Part shown: one piece after another, positions 18,251-27,431 of the stretch
How positions within the stretch are numbered: the first letter of the stretch is position 1
How the letters are laid out: each line of letters begins with the position of its first letter
Assembly (NCBI GenBank): GCA_913062845.1
Contig: CAJXVZ010000011.1
Coordinates: 1-64,000, forward strand
From: an uncultured Psychroflexus sp.
GTDB lineage: Bacteria; Bacteroidota; Bacteroidia; Flavobacteriales; Flavobacteriaceae
DNA length: 64,000 nucleotides
Direction of reading: 5' to 3'
Made by a program: the position numbers and the translations under genes
The notes under the pieces: generated by a model
What the model was told of the DNA's origin: nothing
Databases searched by the model: none
Seen by the model: only the letters and a program-made list of their open reading frames with translations

Positions 18251-19198
18251 TCAATCATCATAGATATTAGTATACTTTGAATTGTTTTCGAAGAATTTAC
18301 CATTCACATATCTGTAATGCTTATCCAGACTTTTTAAAGTTTTCAAATCTTGATCGTCGAACTTAATTTCTGCACTTTCAAGATTTTCTTTGATTCTGTC
18401 TGCATTTGTTGATTTAGGTATCACAGCCGTATCTCTATGCAGGTGAAAAGCAATGAGCACCTGTGCTGAAGTGCATTGATGTTTTTCAGCAATATTTTTG
18501 ACGGTTTCATTGCCCATCATATCAGGTTCATCATCGGCTTTCATTTCCGGTGTCCTATCACCGCTTCCTAATGGTGAAAAAGCAGTCAGATGTATATTAT
18601 TTTTATGGCAAAAATCAAGTAGATCATCTTGCCGAAGTAAAGGATGTAATTCTACCTGATTCATTTCCGGATTATCATCTGTTTTACTCATGAGATCTTT
18701 AAGCTTTTTCTTACTAAAATTTGACACCCCAACATGTTTCACAAGGCCTTGCTTTTTGGCTTCGAGCATAGCATCCCATGTTTCAATAATCGGCACCTCA
18801 TCCAAAGATAAATAATCATCATCACCCTGCGGAAATCCTTCTAAACCCGATTTAAAGGCCACCGGCCAATGCATGAGGTAGAGGTCAAGATAATCTAATT
18901 GTAAGTCTTTTAAAGATTTTTTTAATGCAGGTATAACGTCTTCCCTTCGGTGTGCATTATTCCACAGCTTTGACGTCACCCATAAATCTTTTCTGGTGAT
19001 TATACCTTCATATAGGGCTTTGTGTATACCATTACCAACTTCTTTTTCATTCCCATACACTAAAGCACAGTCAATATGGGTATAGCCGGTTTTCAGCGCG
19101 GTATAAACCGCTTCTTCAACCTTACCTTTGTCTGATTTCCAGGTACCAAGTCCAATTGCGTCTAATTTGTCGCCATTTCTGAATTCTAAAGTTTTCAT
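18251..19198 (-). CDS. aldo/keto reductase
   Basis: The protein (315 aa) is a full-length TIM-barrel aldo/keto reductase. The catalytic tetrad is visible: Asp and Tyr in HIDCALVYGNEKEVG, Lys in WVTSKLWN and His in LYLMHWP. The NADPH-binding end is AVIPKSTNADRIKENLE. It should reduce aldehydes or ketones with NADPH in the cytoplasm; the substrate is not predictable. No signal peptide. It appears monocistronic, since about 120 bp separates it from the GH16 gene. Confidence 0.94.
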   Translation of the reverse strand: MKTLEFRNGDKLDAIGLGTWKSDKGKVEEAVYTALKTGYTHIDCALVYGNEKEVGNGIHKALYEGIITRKDLWVTSKLWNNAHRREDVIPALKKSLKDLQLDYLDLYLMHWPVAFKSGLEGFPQGDDDYLSLDEVPIIETWDAMLEAKKQGLVKHVGVSNFSKKKLKDLMSKTDDNPEMNQVELHPLLRQDDLLDFCHKNNIHLTAFSPLGSGDRTPEMKADDEPDMMGNETVKNIAEKHQCTSAQVLIAFHLHRDTAVIPKSTNADRIKENLESAEIKFDDQDLKTLKSLDKHYRYVNGKFFENNSKYTNIYDD

Positions 19199-19316
19199 TC
19201 TTTTTTACCTAAAGTTAAATTTTATTGGCGACCTGAAAGAAGGTTTATGAAAATTTAACCCAGGAAATAAAAGTTTAGACCTTTTATTACTTCAAAGATA
19301 TGAAGTTGAGATTTTA

Positions 19317-20921
19317 TCAGAGCTTAATTAGTTTTTTAGTAAAAATATTCTGTGATGTGTTCTGCAGCCTTAAGATGTACACTCCATTAGATAACTCGGC
19401 AAGATTTATTTGACCATTTTCAACTTCACCACTCTCTATCAACATACCCAAATTATTGAACAATTGATATTTCTGAATATTTTCATTTTCAATTCGAAGA
19501 ATGTCTCTAACAGGGTTTGGATATACGGCCAGTTTTGAAAAGCTTTGATCTTCTGTATCAAAGTTTTCTTCCTGATAAACCCGAATATAGTCAACCTCCA
19601 TCGCACTTTGTGTAAAGCCTGTACCATTGATAATAGGTAGTATTGCAACGTTAAATAAAAAATACTGAGGGGCATCAAAAGGCCATGTACTTGGGTCCTT
19701 AACCGGTGGATCGTAAACATAGTGTGTCACACCATCAACCTGAAATTCAACGTAATCTTCGGTCCAGATCATGGTGTAAACATGAAAATCTGTGGAAGCT
19801 GTTGGTATGACTTGTCCTCCATGGTTGACAGTCGCTCCAAAACTTGATGGCGTATGTATGGCACTGGAGATATAGTTTTGATTGTCGCCCCAGTGTTCCA
19901 TAATATCCAGTTCCCCACAAGCAGGCCATGGGGTTGTGTCAAAACCCTGATTATCCCAGTAACCACCGTTCTCGTCTATATTCTGACCTAAAGTCCAAAG
20001 TGCCGGCCATGTCCCGACACCCGTAGGCAGCTTGGCCCGGATATCTACTTTCCCGTAAGTGAAGGCATATTTAGAATTTAATCTGGCTGATGTATAATTT
20101 TTGGTCACACCCTGATCAAAATAAACTTCAGCTCTGGCTGTTATCTTTAAAGTTCCGTTGCTGACTTCAGCATTCTCTATTCTGTCTGTGTAGTGTTGAA
20201 TTTCTCCGTTGTACCAGGAATTTCCCTGAGGCAGCTGCGTTTGATGATACCATTTGGTGTCATCTACCGGACCTGTATAATTGAATTCGTCCTGCCAGAC
20301 CAATTCATTAAAATTATGATTAGGCGTAGAATTATCATTATCGCTGGTAAATGAAAAATCATCGATGTACGCAATGACATTGGCATTATTATTCTCGCCA
20401 TTTACCTGCAATAGCAAACGGTTTAAGTCGTCTCGTTGAGAAGGTGGCGGTGAGTTAGGATCGAGGTTGATATAATTGTCCAAATTAAAATCGAAAGTAA
20501 CATATTCCCATTGGTCTAGATCCAGAGGTTTTATTATTTCGGTTTGTGTGCTCCAGGGTGCAGCCAGACTGCCATTTTGCAATTTCAATGAAATTTGATT
20601 CGGCGCGCTGCCGGTTAAGCTTGAAGAGTCTATGTAAACCCAAACACTGAATTCATGTGTTCCGGACAGGTTAAAGGTTTCCGGAAAATTAAAGCCTACA
20701 TTGGCAAAAGTTCCGCCGATGTCTTCATAGCGCATGACATGTCCTGATGGATTATCTGAATTTTGATTTGGATTATTAAAATGCGTATCCATAAAACAAT
20801 CATCAGAAAACCAGGATAAGTCTGTTGTTGGGTCCTCAAAATCTTCTGATAAAGAAGTCTGAGCAAGTAGGTTTATATTTAAAATTAAACCTACTACAAT
20901 AAAGTAGTATGTCTTTTTCAT
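19317..20921 (-). CDS. GH16 beta-glucanase with T9SS type A sorting domain
   Basis: The 534-residue secreted enzyme has a signal peptide ending LLAQ, then a beta-sandwich carbohydrate-binding-like domain (about residues 22-190). A GH16 domain follows (about 205-450), with the catalytic motif GELDIMEHWG whose two glutamates are nucleophile and acid/base. A type A sorting domain starts at LAVYPNPVRDILRI and ends TKKLIKL. GH16 members with this motif cleave beta-1,3 or mixed beta-glucans such as laminarin, common algal storage glucan. I chose the ATG at 20921; a TTG three codons upstream is the alternative. No SusCD or other glycan genes adjoin it. Confidence 0.92.
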   Translation of the reverse strand: MKKTYYFIVVGLILNINLLAQTSLSEDFEDPTTDLSWFSDDCFMDTHFNNPNQNSDNPSGHVMRYEDIGGTFANVGFNFPETFNLSGTHEFSVWVYIDSSSLTGSAPNQISLKLQNGSLAAPWSTQTEIIKPLDLDQWEYVTFDFNLDNYINLDPNSPPPSQRDDLNRLLLQVNGENNNANVIAYIDDFSFTSDNDNSTPNHNFNELVWQDEFNYTGPVDDTKWYHQTQLPQGNSWYNGEIQHYTDRIENAEVSNGTLKITARAEVYFDQGVTKNYTSARLNSKYAFTYGKVDIRAKLPTGVGTWPALWTLGQNIDENGGYWDNQGFDTTPWPACGELDIMEHWGDNQNYISSAIHTPSSFGATVNHGGQVIPTASTDFHVYTMIWTEDYVEFQVDGVTHYVYDPPVKDPSTWPFDAPQYFLFNVAILPIINGTGFTQSAMEVDYIRVYQEENFDTEDQSFSKLAVYPNPVRDILRIENENIQKYQLFNNLGMLIESGEVENGQINLAELSNGVYILRLQNTSQNIFTKKLIKL

Positions 20922-20991
20922 AATAGACAAATCTACAAATAATTAAGGTGTATAAATCTGATTTTAATCGATTTAACGCTAAGTTGAAGAT

Positions 20992-22020
20992 TTATGCGTT
21001 GGCTATCAGTTTTTGTGTTATAATGTCGAGTTCTTTATCAACGGATTCATCGGATACATAGTTTAAAGCATCTGCTTTTAACTTCTGAAGATTTTCGGGT
21101 GTAGCATTATCCATTTCTATATCGGCCGTCCTGACCTCCGGTTCTAACCTGTGATAATTATTTTTATCTGTCTGAAAGGCCAAGGTGTCATATATCTTAT
21201 CAAGATGGTAATGCGTTACACTGGAGCTACCAGACATCATGATCTCAATAACTGGTTTTACCCATTCAATTTGGCCCCAGTTTTTGATTTTGTCGTGACC
21301 GTAGGACTTGCTCTGACTTCCGGTCCCAACAGAAATGATCAGCATGTCCTTGGCTGATGGATAGTCGGTCTTATGAGGAAAAGTCATAGCTCTTGCTTCA
21401 GAATAGGCCGCCATCGCCGGATTGTTAGCAAAAAGACCTCCATCTACCAAAGCAAAATTGCTGCCTATTTCATTAGTTACTTTAGCGGCTTCAAAATAAG
21501 TAGGCGCTGCAGAAGTCGCTCTGGCTACATCTTTAACTTTAAAATTATAAATTTTATTGGAAGCTTTGTGCTGTTTAAAAAAATGAGGCTTTGCATTTTC
21601 TACGTCATAAGAAGCTATGATACAGGGTTTAAGTAAATCACTGAGCATTAGGTCTTTGAAAGTGTTATCGAGTGCTTTCTCTAAAGCTTTTTCATTGTAC
21701 TTTTCATCAAATATACCTACACCGCTTCTTATTTTCTGCCATAGATTGACACTAAAAATATCGCTGCCTTTTTCCAGGTAAAGATCAACAGAGTCCTGGG
21801 CAGAAAAGAGTGGTTTTTGGTTTTCATCGGGAATTAAATAGGATAATGAAAGAATACCGCCTGTACTGGTTCCCGCCAAAAGATCAAAATAGTCTGCAAT
21901 CCTTGCATTTTTATTACCGGAAAATCTTTGTAGTTTTTCTTCCAGCCTGACCATAACGATTCCCGGAAGTATGCCTCGAATACCACCGCCGTCAATTGAT
22001 AAAATCCTCACTTTAGACAT
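20992..22020 (-). CDS. patatin-like phospholipase
   Basis: The cytoplasmic protein (342 aa) carries all patatin landmarks: the oxyanion-hole glycine motif DGGGIRGILPG at residues 9-19, the nucleophile elbow GTSTGG at about residue 50, and the catalytic-dyad aspartate in DGGLFANNP at about residue 191. Enzymes of this kind hydrolyse acyl esters of lipids. The C-terminal part has a long conserved insert (GQIEWVKPVIEIMMSG). No signal peptide or adjacent effector genes are seen, so it may act in lipid turnover. It sits 37 bp downstream of the GlsB-like gene. Confidence 0.92.
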   Translation of the reverse strand: MSKVRILSIDGGGIRGILPGIVMVRLEEKLQRFSGNKNARIADYFDLLAGTSTGGILSLSYLIPDENQKPLFSAQDSVDLYLEKGSDIFSVNLWQKIRSGVGIFDEKYNEKALEKALDNTFKDLMLSDLLKPCIIASYDVENAKPHFFKQHKASNKIYNFKVKDVARATSAAPTYFEAAKVTNEIGSNFALVDGGLFANNPAMAAYSEARAMTFPHKTDYPSAKDMLIISVGTGSQSKSYGHDKIKNWGQIEWVKPVIEIMMSGSSSVTHYHLDKIYDTLAFQTDKNNYHRLEPEVRTADIEMDNATPENLQKLKADALNYVSDESVDKELDIITQKLIANA

Positions 22021-22057
22021 ACATCAGGGTTTAAAATTTGAGTTTAAGTAATGGCTA

Positions 22058-22297
22058 CTATTTTTTAATAGCACTTATAATAAAAAGTAAGAGCCAGGCT
22101 CCTCCAACGGATACGATAATCTGCCATAGCAGACCACTACCACCAACACCAATAAGGTCTGCAACCCAACCACCAACAACACCGCCGACAATTCCAAAGA
22201 TGATATTACCTAACACACCGAAACCTGAGCCCCGGAAAAGTCTTCCGGCAAGCCATCCGGATATAGCCCCAATAAGAATAAAAATAACAAAATTCAT
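22058..22297 (-). CDS. GlsB/YeaQ/YmgE family (transglycosylase-associated) membrane protein
   Basis: This small protein of about 79 residues has three glycine-rich membrane helices and the family pattern ISGWLAGRLFRGSGFGVLGNI followed (with overlap of the next helix) by GIVGGVVGGWVADLIG, then a C-terminal helix ending in SAIKK. Family members are stress-induced inner-membrane proteins of unclear mechanism. I chose the ATG at 22297; a TTG two codons upstream is possible. It is immediately upstream of the patatin gene on the same strand. Confidence 0.9.
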   Translation of the reverse strand: MNFVIFILIGAISGWLAGRLFRGSGFGVLGNIIFGIVGGVVGGWVADLIGVGGSGLLWQIIVSVGGAWLLLFIISAIKK

Positions 22298-22382
22298 GAT
22301 CAACAGTTTTTTTAAGCAGGATAAATATACAAACTTTTGTTAAGGAAATTAAGAAAAATTCACCTATTCTGAAGTAATGTTT

Positions 22383-23285
22383 TTAAAGATTTGAAAATGG
22401 ATGAAATTTATTTATGACCTGTTTAAGATGAGAATTATCCAAATGCGTATAAATCTCCGTTGTAATGATACTCTCATGCCCAAGCATCTGCTGAATAGCT
22501 CTTAGGTCTGCGCCATTTTCAAGCAAGTGTGTTGCAAAAGAATGTCTGAATGTATGAGGACTAACTGTTTTTTTTAGATTTACTTCTTTAGCCAATTGCT
22601 TAATAATTGTAAACACCATAGCTCTGGTTAATCGTTTTCCTCTTCGGTTTAAGAACAATATATCACTTTCACCGGATTGGGTTTTTTGATGAATCCTGAT
22701 GTGATCTCTGTAAAGATTGATATATTTAATAGCATTGTCATTTATGGGTACAAACCTGTCTTTTCTGCCTTTGCCATGAACTTTTATAAAGCCTTCTTCA
22801 AAAAACAGATCAGAGAGTTTAAGGTTCGTCAATTCGCTTACTCGAAGTCCACAGGCATAAAGGGTTTCTACAATGGCACGATTTCGTTCTCCCTGTGGAT
22901 GTGTCAAATCTATAGCGGCTATCATTTTATCTATTTCTGCCAGACTCAAAACCTCAGGTAATTTCTGACCAATTTTTGGTGCTTCGATCAAAGCCATGGG
23001 ATTGTCTTTCCTGAGTTTTTCAAAAATTAAATAATCAAAAAACCGCTTTAGACCTGAGATCAATCTGGCCTGACTTCTGGCATTTAAAACCTTAGAAACG
23101 GCATAAATAAAATTTTTTAGTTCATCTTCATCTATGTTCTCAGGTTCGGCTATACTTTGAAATTCTTGCAGATAACCCATCAATTTTCTAATGTCGTACT
23201 CGTAATTGAGAATTGAATTTTCTGTCAATCCACATTCAATTTTCAAATAAAGTTTAAAATCCTCTAAAGCATGTTTCCAGGTCAT
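22383..23285 (-). CDS. xerD: tyrosine recombinase XerD
   Basis: The 300-residue site-specific recombinase has an N-terminal SAM-like DNA-binding domain and a C-terminal catalytic domain with Arg in ACGLRVSEL, Lys in HGKGRKDRF, the HxxR box in SPHTFRHSFATHLLENGAD, His in LGHESI, and the nucleophile Tyr in TTEIYTH. Length and spacing match chromosomal XerC/D, which resolves chromosome dimers at dif, rather than a phage integrase. Its ATG overlaps the stop of folC by 4 bp, so it is translationally coupled to that gene. Confidence 0.93.
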   Translation of the reverse strand: MTWKHALEDFKLYLKIECGLTENSILNYEYDIRKLMGYLQEFQSIAEPENIDEDELKNFIYAVSKVLNARSQARLISGLKRFFDYLIFEKLRKDNPMALIEAPKIGQKLPEVLSLAEIDKMIAAIDLTHPQGERNRAIVETLYACGLRVSELTNLKLSDLFFEEGFIKVHGKGRKDRFVPINDNAIKYINLYRDHIRIHQKTQSGESDILFLNRRGKRLTRAMVFTIIKQLAKEVNLKKTVSPHTFRHSFATHLLENGADLRAIQQMLGHESIITTEIYTHLDNSHLKQVINKFHPFSNL

Positions 23286-24511
23286 TCTTCATCGGGTAAA
23301 AGTTCTGCCACAGTAAAGATACTGCCTCCAACAAATATAAGGTCTTTTGGCTTAGCCTGGAGTTTTGCCTGACTAAAAGCCTCTTGTAGTGATGAAAAAT
23401 AAAGGGCTTTAATATCAATGCCGTTCAAGGTATCTTTCAGTTTTTCAACCGGCATTGCTCTTGGGATATCCGGTGCAGAAAAGTAGTAATTGGCGTTTTG
23501 AGGCAAAAGATCTATCATAGCTACGACGTCTTTATCATTTACAAAACCCATGACCAGATGTAAATCATTATATGTCATCGTATCTAATTGCATGCCAACG
23601 TAAGTCAGCCCTTCAAGGTTGTGGGCTGTGTCTGCCAGACACAATGGGTCTTCATTTATTTTTTGCCAACGTCCCTTTAGACCAGTGTTTTGTACAACCT
23701 TAGCCAGGCCGTTTTTTACATTTTCATCTGAAATTCTCCAATTCCTATCTCTTAACACTTTCAGGCTTTGCAAAACAGTTTTCTGATTTTTGATCTGATA
23801 AAGCCCCTTTAAATCGCATTCATTAAGCTGATGATTGTCTTCTTCTGCAAAGTAGATAGGCGAAGACAATTTTTTCGCAACCTCTTCAAAGACAGTTCTG
23901 GTCTCTGTATGTATTTCTCCTATAACGACCGGGGTTTGAGATTTAATGATTCCTGCTTTTTCCCTGGCAATTTTCGGTCTGGTGTCCCCAAGAAATTGCA
24001 TATGGTCAAAACCGATATTGGTAATTACAGAAAGCTCAGGATGAATGATATTAGTGGCATCTAATCGACCACCCATGCCAACCTCTACTATGGCTATATC
24101 GACATTTTCCTCAGCAAATACCTGAAATGCTAAGCCCACGGTCATTTCAAAAAAAGATAGCTTGTGCCTTTCAAAAAAGCTTTTGTGTTGAGCTACAAAG
24201 TCTACAACCTTTTCTTTGCCAATCATCTGTCCGTTTATGCGAATGCGTTCCCTAAAATCCTTTAAATGTGGTGAAGTGTAAAGACCGACTTTGTAACCCG
24301 CTTCCTGAAAAACAGATGCCAGCATATGGCTACAGGAGCCTTTCCCGTTCGTGCCGCCTACATGAATGCTTTTAAACTTGTCTTCCGGGTGATCGAGGTA
24401 GCCTGCGAGGCGTTTGATGTTGTGCAGATCTTTGCGATAAGCCGCCTGACCAATACGCTGGTACATGGGGAGTTGAGAGAAAAGCCAATTGAGGGTTTCA
24501 GAGTAGGTCAT
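23282..24511 (-). CDS. folC: bifunctional dihydrofolate/folylpolyglutamate synthase
   Basis: The protein (409 aa) is a Mur-ligase-like ATPase that adds glutamate to dihydropteroate and tetrahydrofolate. The P-loop is VGGTNGKGSCSHML at about residues 51-64. Other conserved parts are VGLYTSPHLKDFRERI, EVGMGGRLDATNI and NIGFDHMQFLGDTRPKIAREKAGI (in two parts). The C-terminal domain has LADTAHNLEGL. Full family length. It lies 31 bp downstream of an S9 peptidase gene and overlaps xerD by 4 bp. Confidence 0.95.
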   Translation of the reverse strand: MTYSETLNWLFSQLPMYQRIGQAAYRKDLHNIKRLAGYLDHPEDKFKSIHVGGTNGKGSCSHMLASVFQEAGYKVGLYTSPHLKDFRERIRINGQMIGKEKVVDFVAQHKSFFERHKLSFFEMTVGLAFQVFAEENVDIAIVEVGMGGRLDATNIIHPELSVITNIGFDHMQFLGDTRPKIAREKAGIIKSQTPVVIGEIHTETRTVFEEVAKKLSSPIYFAEEDNHQLNECDLKGLYQIKNQKTVLQSLKVLRDRNWRISDENVKNGLAKVVQNTGLKGRWQKINEDPLCLADTAHNLEGLTYVGMQLDTMTYNDLHLVMGFVNDKDVVAMIDLLPQNANYYFSAPDIPRAMPVEKLKDTLNGIDIKALYFSSLQEAFSQAKLQAKPKDLIFVGGSIFTVAELLPDEE

Positions 24512-24542
24512 GATGCAAGATCTTTTAGGAGTTTAGAATAAA

Positions 24543-26468
24543 TTACTTAACATTCTTAACCGTCTCATCCAGCCATTTAAAGAATTCACGTTGCCATACA
24601 AGGCTGTTTTGAGGTGAAAGAACCCAGTGGTTTTCCTCCGGAAAATACAGGAGTTTTGATTTTATGCCTTGTAATTGAGCAGCCTGGAAAGCTTCTAAGC
24701 CTTGCCCGATAGGCACTCTAAAGTCCTTTCCACCTTGAATGATCAAAATTGGTGTATTCCATTGGTCTACAAAATTTATAGGATTAAATTCTGAATAGGA
24801 TCTTTGGGCAGCCGCATTCTCTTTATCCCAATACGCACCTCCCAAATCCCAGTTTGGAAAAAACAACTCTTCGGTAGTGCCGTACATAGATCGCCAGTTG
24901 AAAATGCCGTCATGAGAAATAAAAGATTTGAATCTACCTTCGTGAATGGCTGCCAGGTAAAACACGGAATAGCCGCCATAACTCGCACCCACACAACCTA
25001 ATCGATCTTTGTCAACATAAGGCTCTTTGGAAATATCGTCAATGGCAGAGAGGTAATCCTTCATATTTTGACCACCATAATCTTTGGAGATCTGTTCGTT
25101 CCATTCCACGCCATGTCCGGGCATGCCTCGTCTGTTTGGAGCGACAACGATATAGCCGTTTGCCGCCATCAACTGGAAATTCCAGCGGAAGGAATAGAAC
25201 TGTGATAACGCGCCTTGTGGTCCGCCCTGGCAATACAATAAGGTAGGATATTTCTTAGTCGGATCGAAATCCGGCGGGTAAATTACCCAGGTTACCATGT
25301 CTTTCCCATCGGTGGTCTTAACGATGCGTTTTTCGATGTTGGACAGTTTAATGTCAGCATAAATGTCGGTATTGGCTTTTGACAATTGTGTCATGGCTCC
25401 GGTTTCGGTATGTAGCTTATAAATTTCCGCCGCGTGGTTCATGTCTCGTCTGTAAACAATCAAGTGCTCCCCACTTTGACCGATGATGCCATTCACATCG
25501 AATTGCCCTTCAGAAATTTGCTTAGGCCGTACCCTCATTTTGCTCTTCCCCGGGTTATCGATTTCAAAGGCCTGCACCGTGCCGCCAACGGGTGCTGTGA
25601 AGTAAATTTTTGATCCGTCTTCGCTCCAGATAAAGCCATTTACGGTACCGTCCCAGTCAGCCGTGAGGTTTATATCGCCAAAAGGCATTCTTATGATGAT
25701 GTCATTTTTATCAGACTCGTAGCCGTCTCGTTTCATCTGTAACCATGCCAACGTCCCTCTGGACGAAAATGCAGGCTGAGTGTCATAACCTTTATTATAC
25801 CCCGTGAGGTTTGTGGTTTGTTTTGTCTCTAAATTGTACTCATAAATGTCCGAATTGGTGCTCACTGCATAATCTGTACCTGAAAGCTTCTTAGTGACAT
25901 ATAGTACTTTTTTGGAGTCCGGACTCCAGATGAAATCTTCATCACCGCCAAAAGGTTGTTGAGGGCAATCGTGAGGTTCGCCTGCCATCAGGTCTATTCC
26001 TGCATCGTCTTCGTCTGTAGCTGATTGTAAAAACACATGGCTATACGCACCGTCTTCCCATTTGTCCCAGTGTCTGTAATTGAGTTGATCGTAAATGTAA
26101 ACATTCGATTTTGGCGCATCCTGATAAAAATCGCTTCCCGTAACCTTTTGAAGTTTAACTTCTTTGGCGACCAGTTTCCATTTTCCATCAGGGGAAATGT
26201 GATTGTCTTTCACCAAATCGCCCACCTCATCTAACATTTGGATATTGCCATTCTCTATCGAAACACTGTACAGCTGACTGGTACGCTCACCGGTCTCGAC
26301 GTCAAAAGTGGAGGTTCTGTACACCACGTGTTCGCTATCTCTAGTTAAACCAACGGCTGACACACGGTGTAATTCAATGAGATGTTCCGGGGTCATGACG
26401 TTTGTTTGACTAAAACAAAATGTGAAGGCTAAAAGGCTAAAAAGAGTAAAAATGAGCTGTTTATTCAT
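24543..26468 (-). CDS. exported S9 family (DPP/acylaminoacyl-peptidase type) serine peptidase
   Basis: The 641-residue enzyme has a signal peptide (ending FCFSQ), a beta-propeller (about residues 25-385; WSPDSKKVLYV and WSEDGSKIYF are TolB-like blades) and an alpha/beta hydrolase domain. The catalytic serine is in GASYGGYS, the aspartate in QGGKDFRVP and the histidine in PEENHWV. It should act on peptides in the periplasm. I chose the ATG at 26468 (KQLIFTLFSLLAF follows); the frame continues upstream to 26582, but that part reads like non-coding repeat sequence. It is distinct in type from the prolyl oligopeptidase at the left of the window. Confidence 0.93.
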   Translation of the reverse strand: MNKQLIFTLFSLLAFTFCFSQTNVMTPEHLIELHRVSAVGLTRDSEHVVYRTSTFDVETGERTSQLYSVSIENGNIQMLDEVGDLVKDNHISPDGKWKLVAKEVKLQKVTGSDFYQDAPKSNVYIYDQLNYRHWDKWEDGAYSHVFLQSATDEDDAGIDLMAGEPHDCPQQPFGGDEDFIWSPDSKKVLYVTKKLSGTDYAVSTNSDIYEYNLETKQTTNLTGYNKGYDTQPAFSSRGTLAWLQMKRDGYESDKNDIIIRMPFGDINLTADWDGTVNGFIWSEDGSKIYFTAPVGGTVQAFEIDNPGKSKMRVRPKQISEGQFDVNGIIGQSGEHLIVYRRDMNHAAEIYKLHTETGAMTQLSKANTDIYADIKLSNIEKRIVKTTDGKDMVTWVIYPPDFDPTKKYPTLLYCQGGPQGALSQFYSFRWNFQLMAANGYIVVAPNRRGMPGHGVEWNEQISKDYGGQNMKDYLSAIDDISKEPYVDKDRLGCVGASYGGYSVFYLAAIHEGRFKSFISHDGIFNWRSMYGTTEELFFPNWDLGGAYWDKENAAAQRSYSEFNPINFVDQWNTPILIIQGGKDFRVPIGQGLEAFQAAQLQGIKSKLLYFPEENHWVLSPQNSLVWQREFFKWLDETVKNVK

Positions 26469-26644
26469 CTTAAGTCTTGTTTGAATTTGAAAGGTGTAAT
26501 TTAAGCAATATTGTTCAACTTTTTTAGCAACTGAACTAGTAATTCTTTGCGTCCTCCGCGACTCAGCAGTGAACATAATCAACAGCTCAACCCTTGTGTT
26601 CCTGAAAATAAAAAGGCAATAATTGAATTGAGCTCTATTTTTCC

Positions 26645-27397
26645 CTACATTATTTTTTTAGCCACATAAAACCCATAGCTGTAATACTTCTTGTATTTAA
26701 GGTATTTTTGGATTTCGTCTTTCTCAGCTTCAACAATGGCTTTGGCGGTTTCGGAATGTTTGTGTGTTTTCAGAAATGCATCAAAACGCTCCTGCATAGG
26801 TTTGTAATACGTATCTATCCAGCTGCTTTCCGGCAGGTAAAAATACCCAACAGGCGAAAAACCGTGTTTCTCCAGAATATGCATTTTGTTGGAAGCGGTA
26901 TCAATTTCAGGATACTCGGTATTCCAATGTTTTTCGATCTCTGCAGGTCGTGTAGCTGTTGTCCAGGTAATTTCACTTAAAGCCATATAACCCCCAACTT
27001 TAAGAAAGCGTTTCCACTGGTCAATTCCTTTTTCAAAACCAATATTGTAAATGGCACCTTCAGACCAAATGATATCAAATTCTTCGAGGCCAAAAGTCAA
27101 ATCATCCATCGATTTTTCAAGGGTGGTGACTTTATCCTCTAATCCAAGCGCTTTTGAATTTGCAACTAGCTTTTCTAAAAACTCAGGGAACAAATCCACA
27201 GCGGTTATTTTAGCATTCAGCTCTTGGGCAAGGTCAATGGTTTGAGCGCCGGTTCCACAACCGATATCTGCGATTTTTAGAGTTTTACCAGAATCTATGT
27301 TTATAAAACTCAAGGCTTTTAAGGTGTCATGATGACTCCCCGGACCTTGCCTGTCGGCCTTGATATGGAAGTCAACTAAAAGTTCAAGTTCGTTCAT
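26645..27397 (-). CDS. class I SAM-dependent methyltransferase
   Basis: The cytoplasmic protein (250 aa) has motif I IADIGCGTGAQTIDLA at about residues 42-57, the acidic loop AVDLFPEFLEKL, and motif IV DIIWSEGAIYNIGFE. Methyl acceptor is unknown; overall length and the C-terminal YYSYGFYVAKK resemble small-molecule methyltransferases. It lies 34 bp downstream of the GH125 gene and is probably cotranscribed with it, although no functional link is obvious. Confidence 0.88.
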   Translation of the reverse strand: MNELELLVDFHIKADRQGPGSHHDTLKALSFINIDSGKTLKIADIGCGTGAQTIDLAQELNAKITAVDLFPEFLEKLVANSKALGLEDKVTTLEKSMDDLTFGLEEFDIIWSEGAIYNIGFEKGIDQWKRFLKVGGYMALSEITWTTATRPAEIEKHWNTEYPEIDTASNKMHILEKHGFSPVGYFYLPESSWIDTYYKPMQERFDAFLKTHKHSETAKAIVEAEKDEIQKYLKYKKYYSYGFYVAKKIM

Positions 27398-27431
27398 GTG
27401 GTTTTATGCTGATTGTTGACATCACTGCTGG

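Noticed and set aside
20928-20935. TAGATTTG before the GH16 gene as promoter
   Set aside because: It is 7 bp from the chosen ATG; the transcript would be leaderless, so I did not call it.
24543-26582. Longer N-terminus for the S9 peptidase
   Set aside because: The extra 38 residues precede a clean signal peptide and are encoded by repeat-like non-coding sequence.
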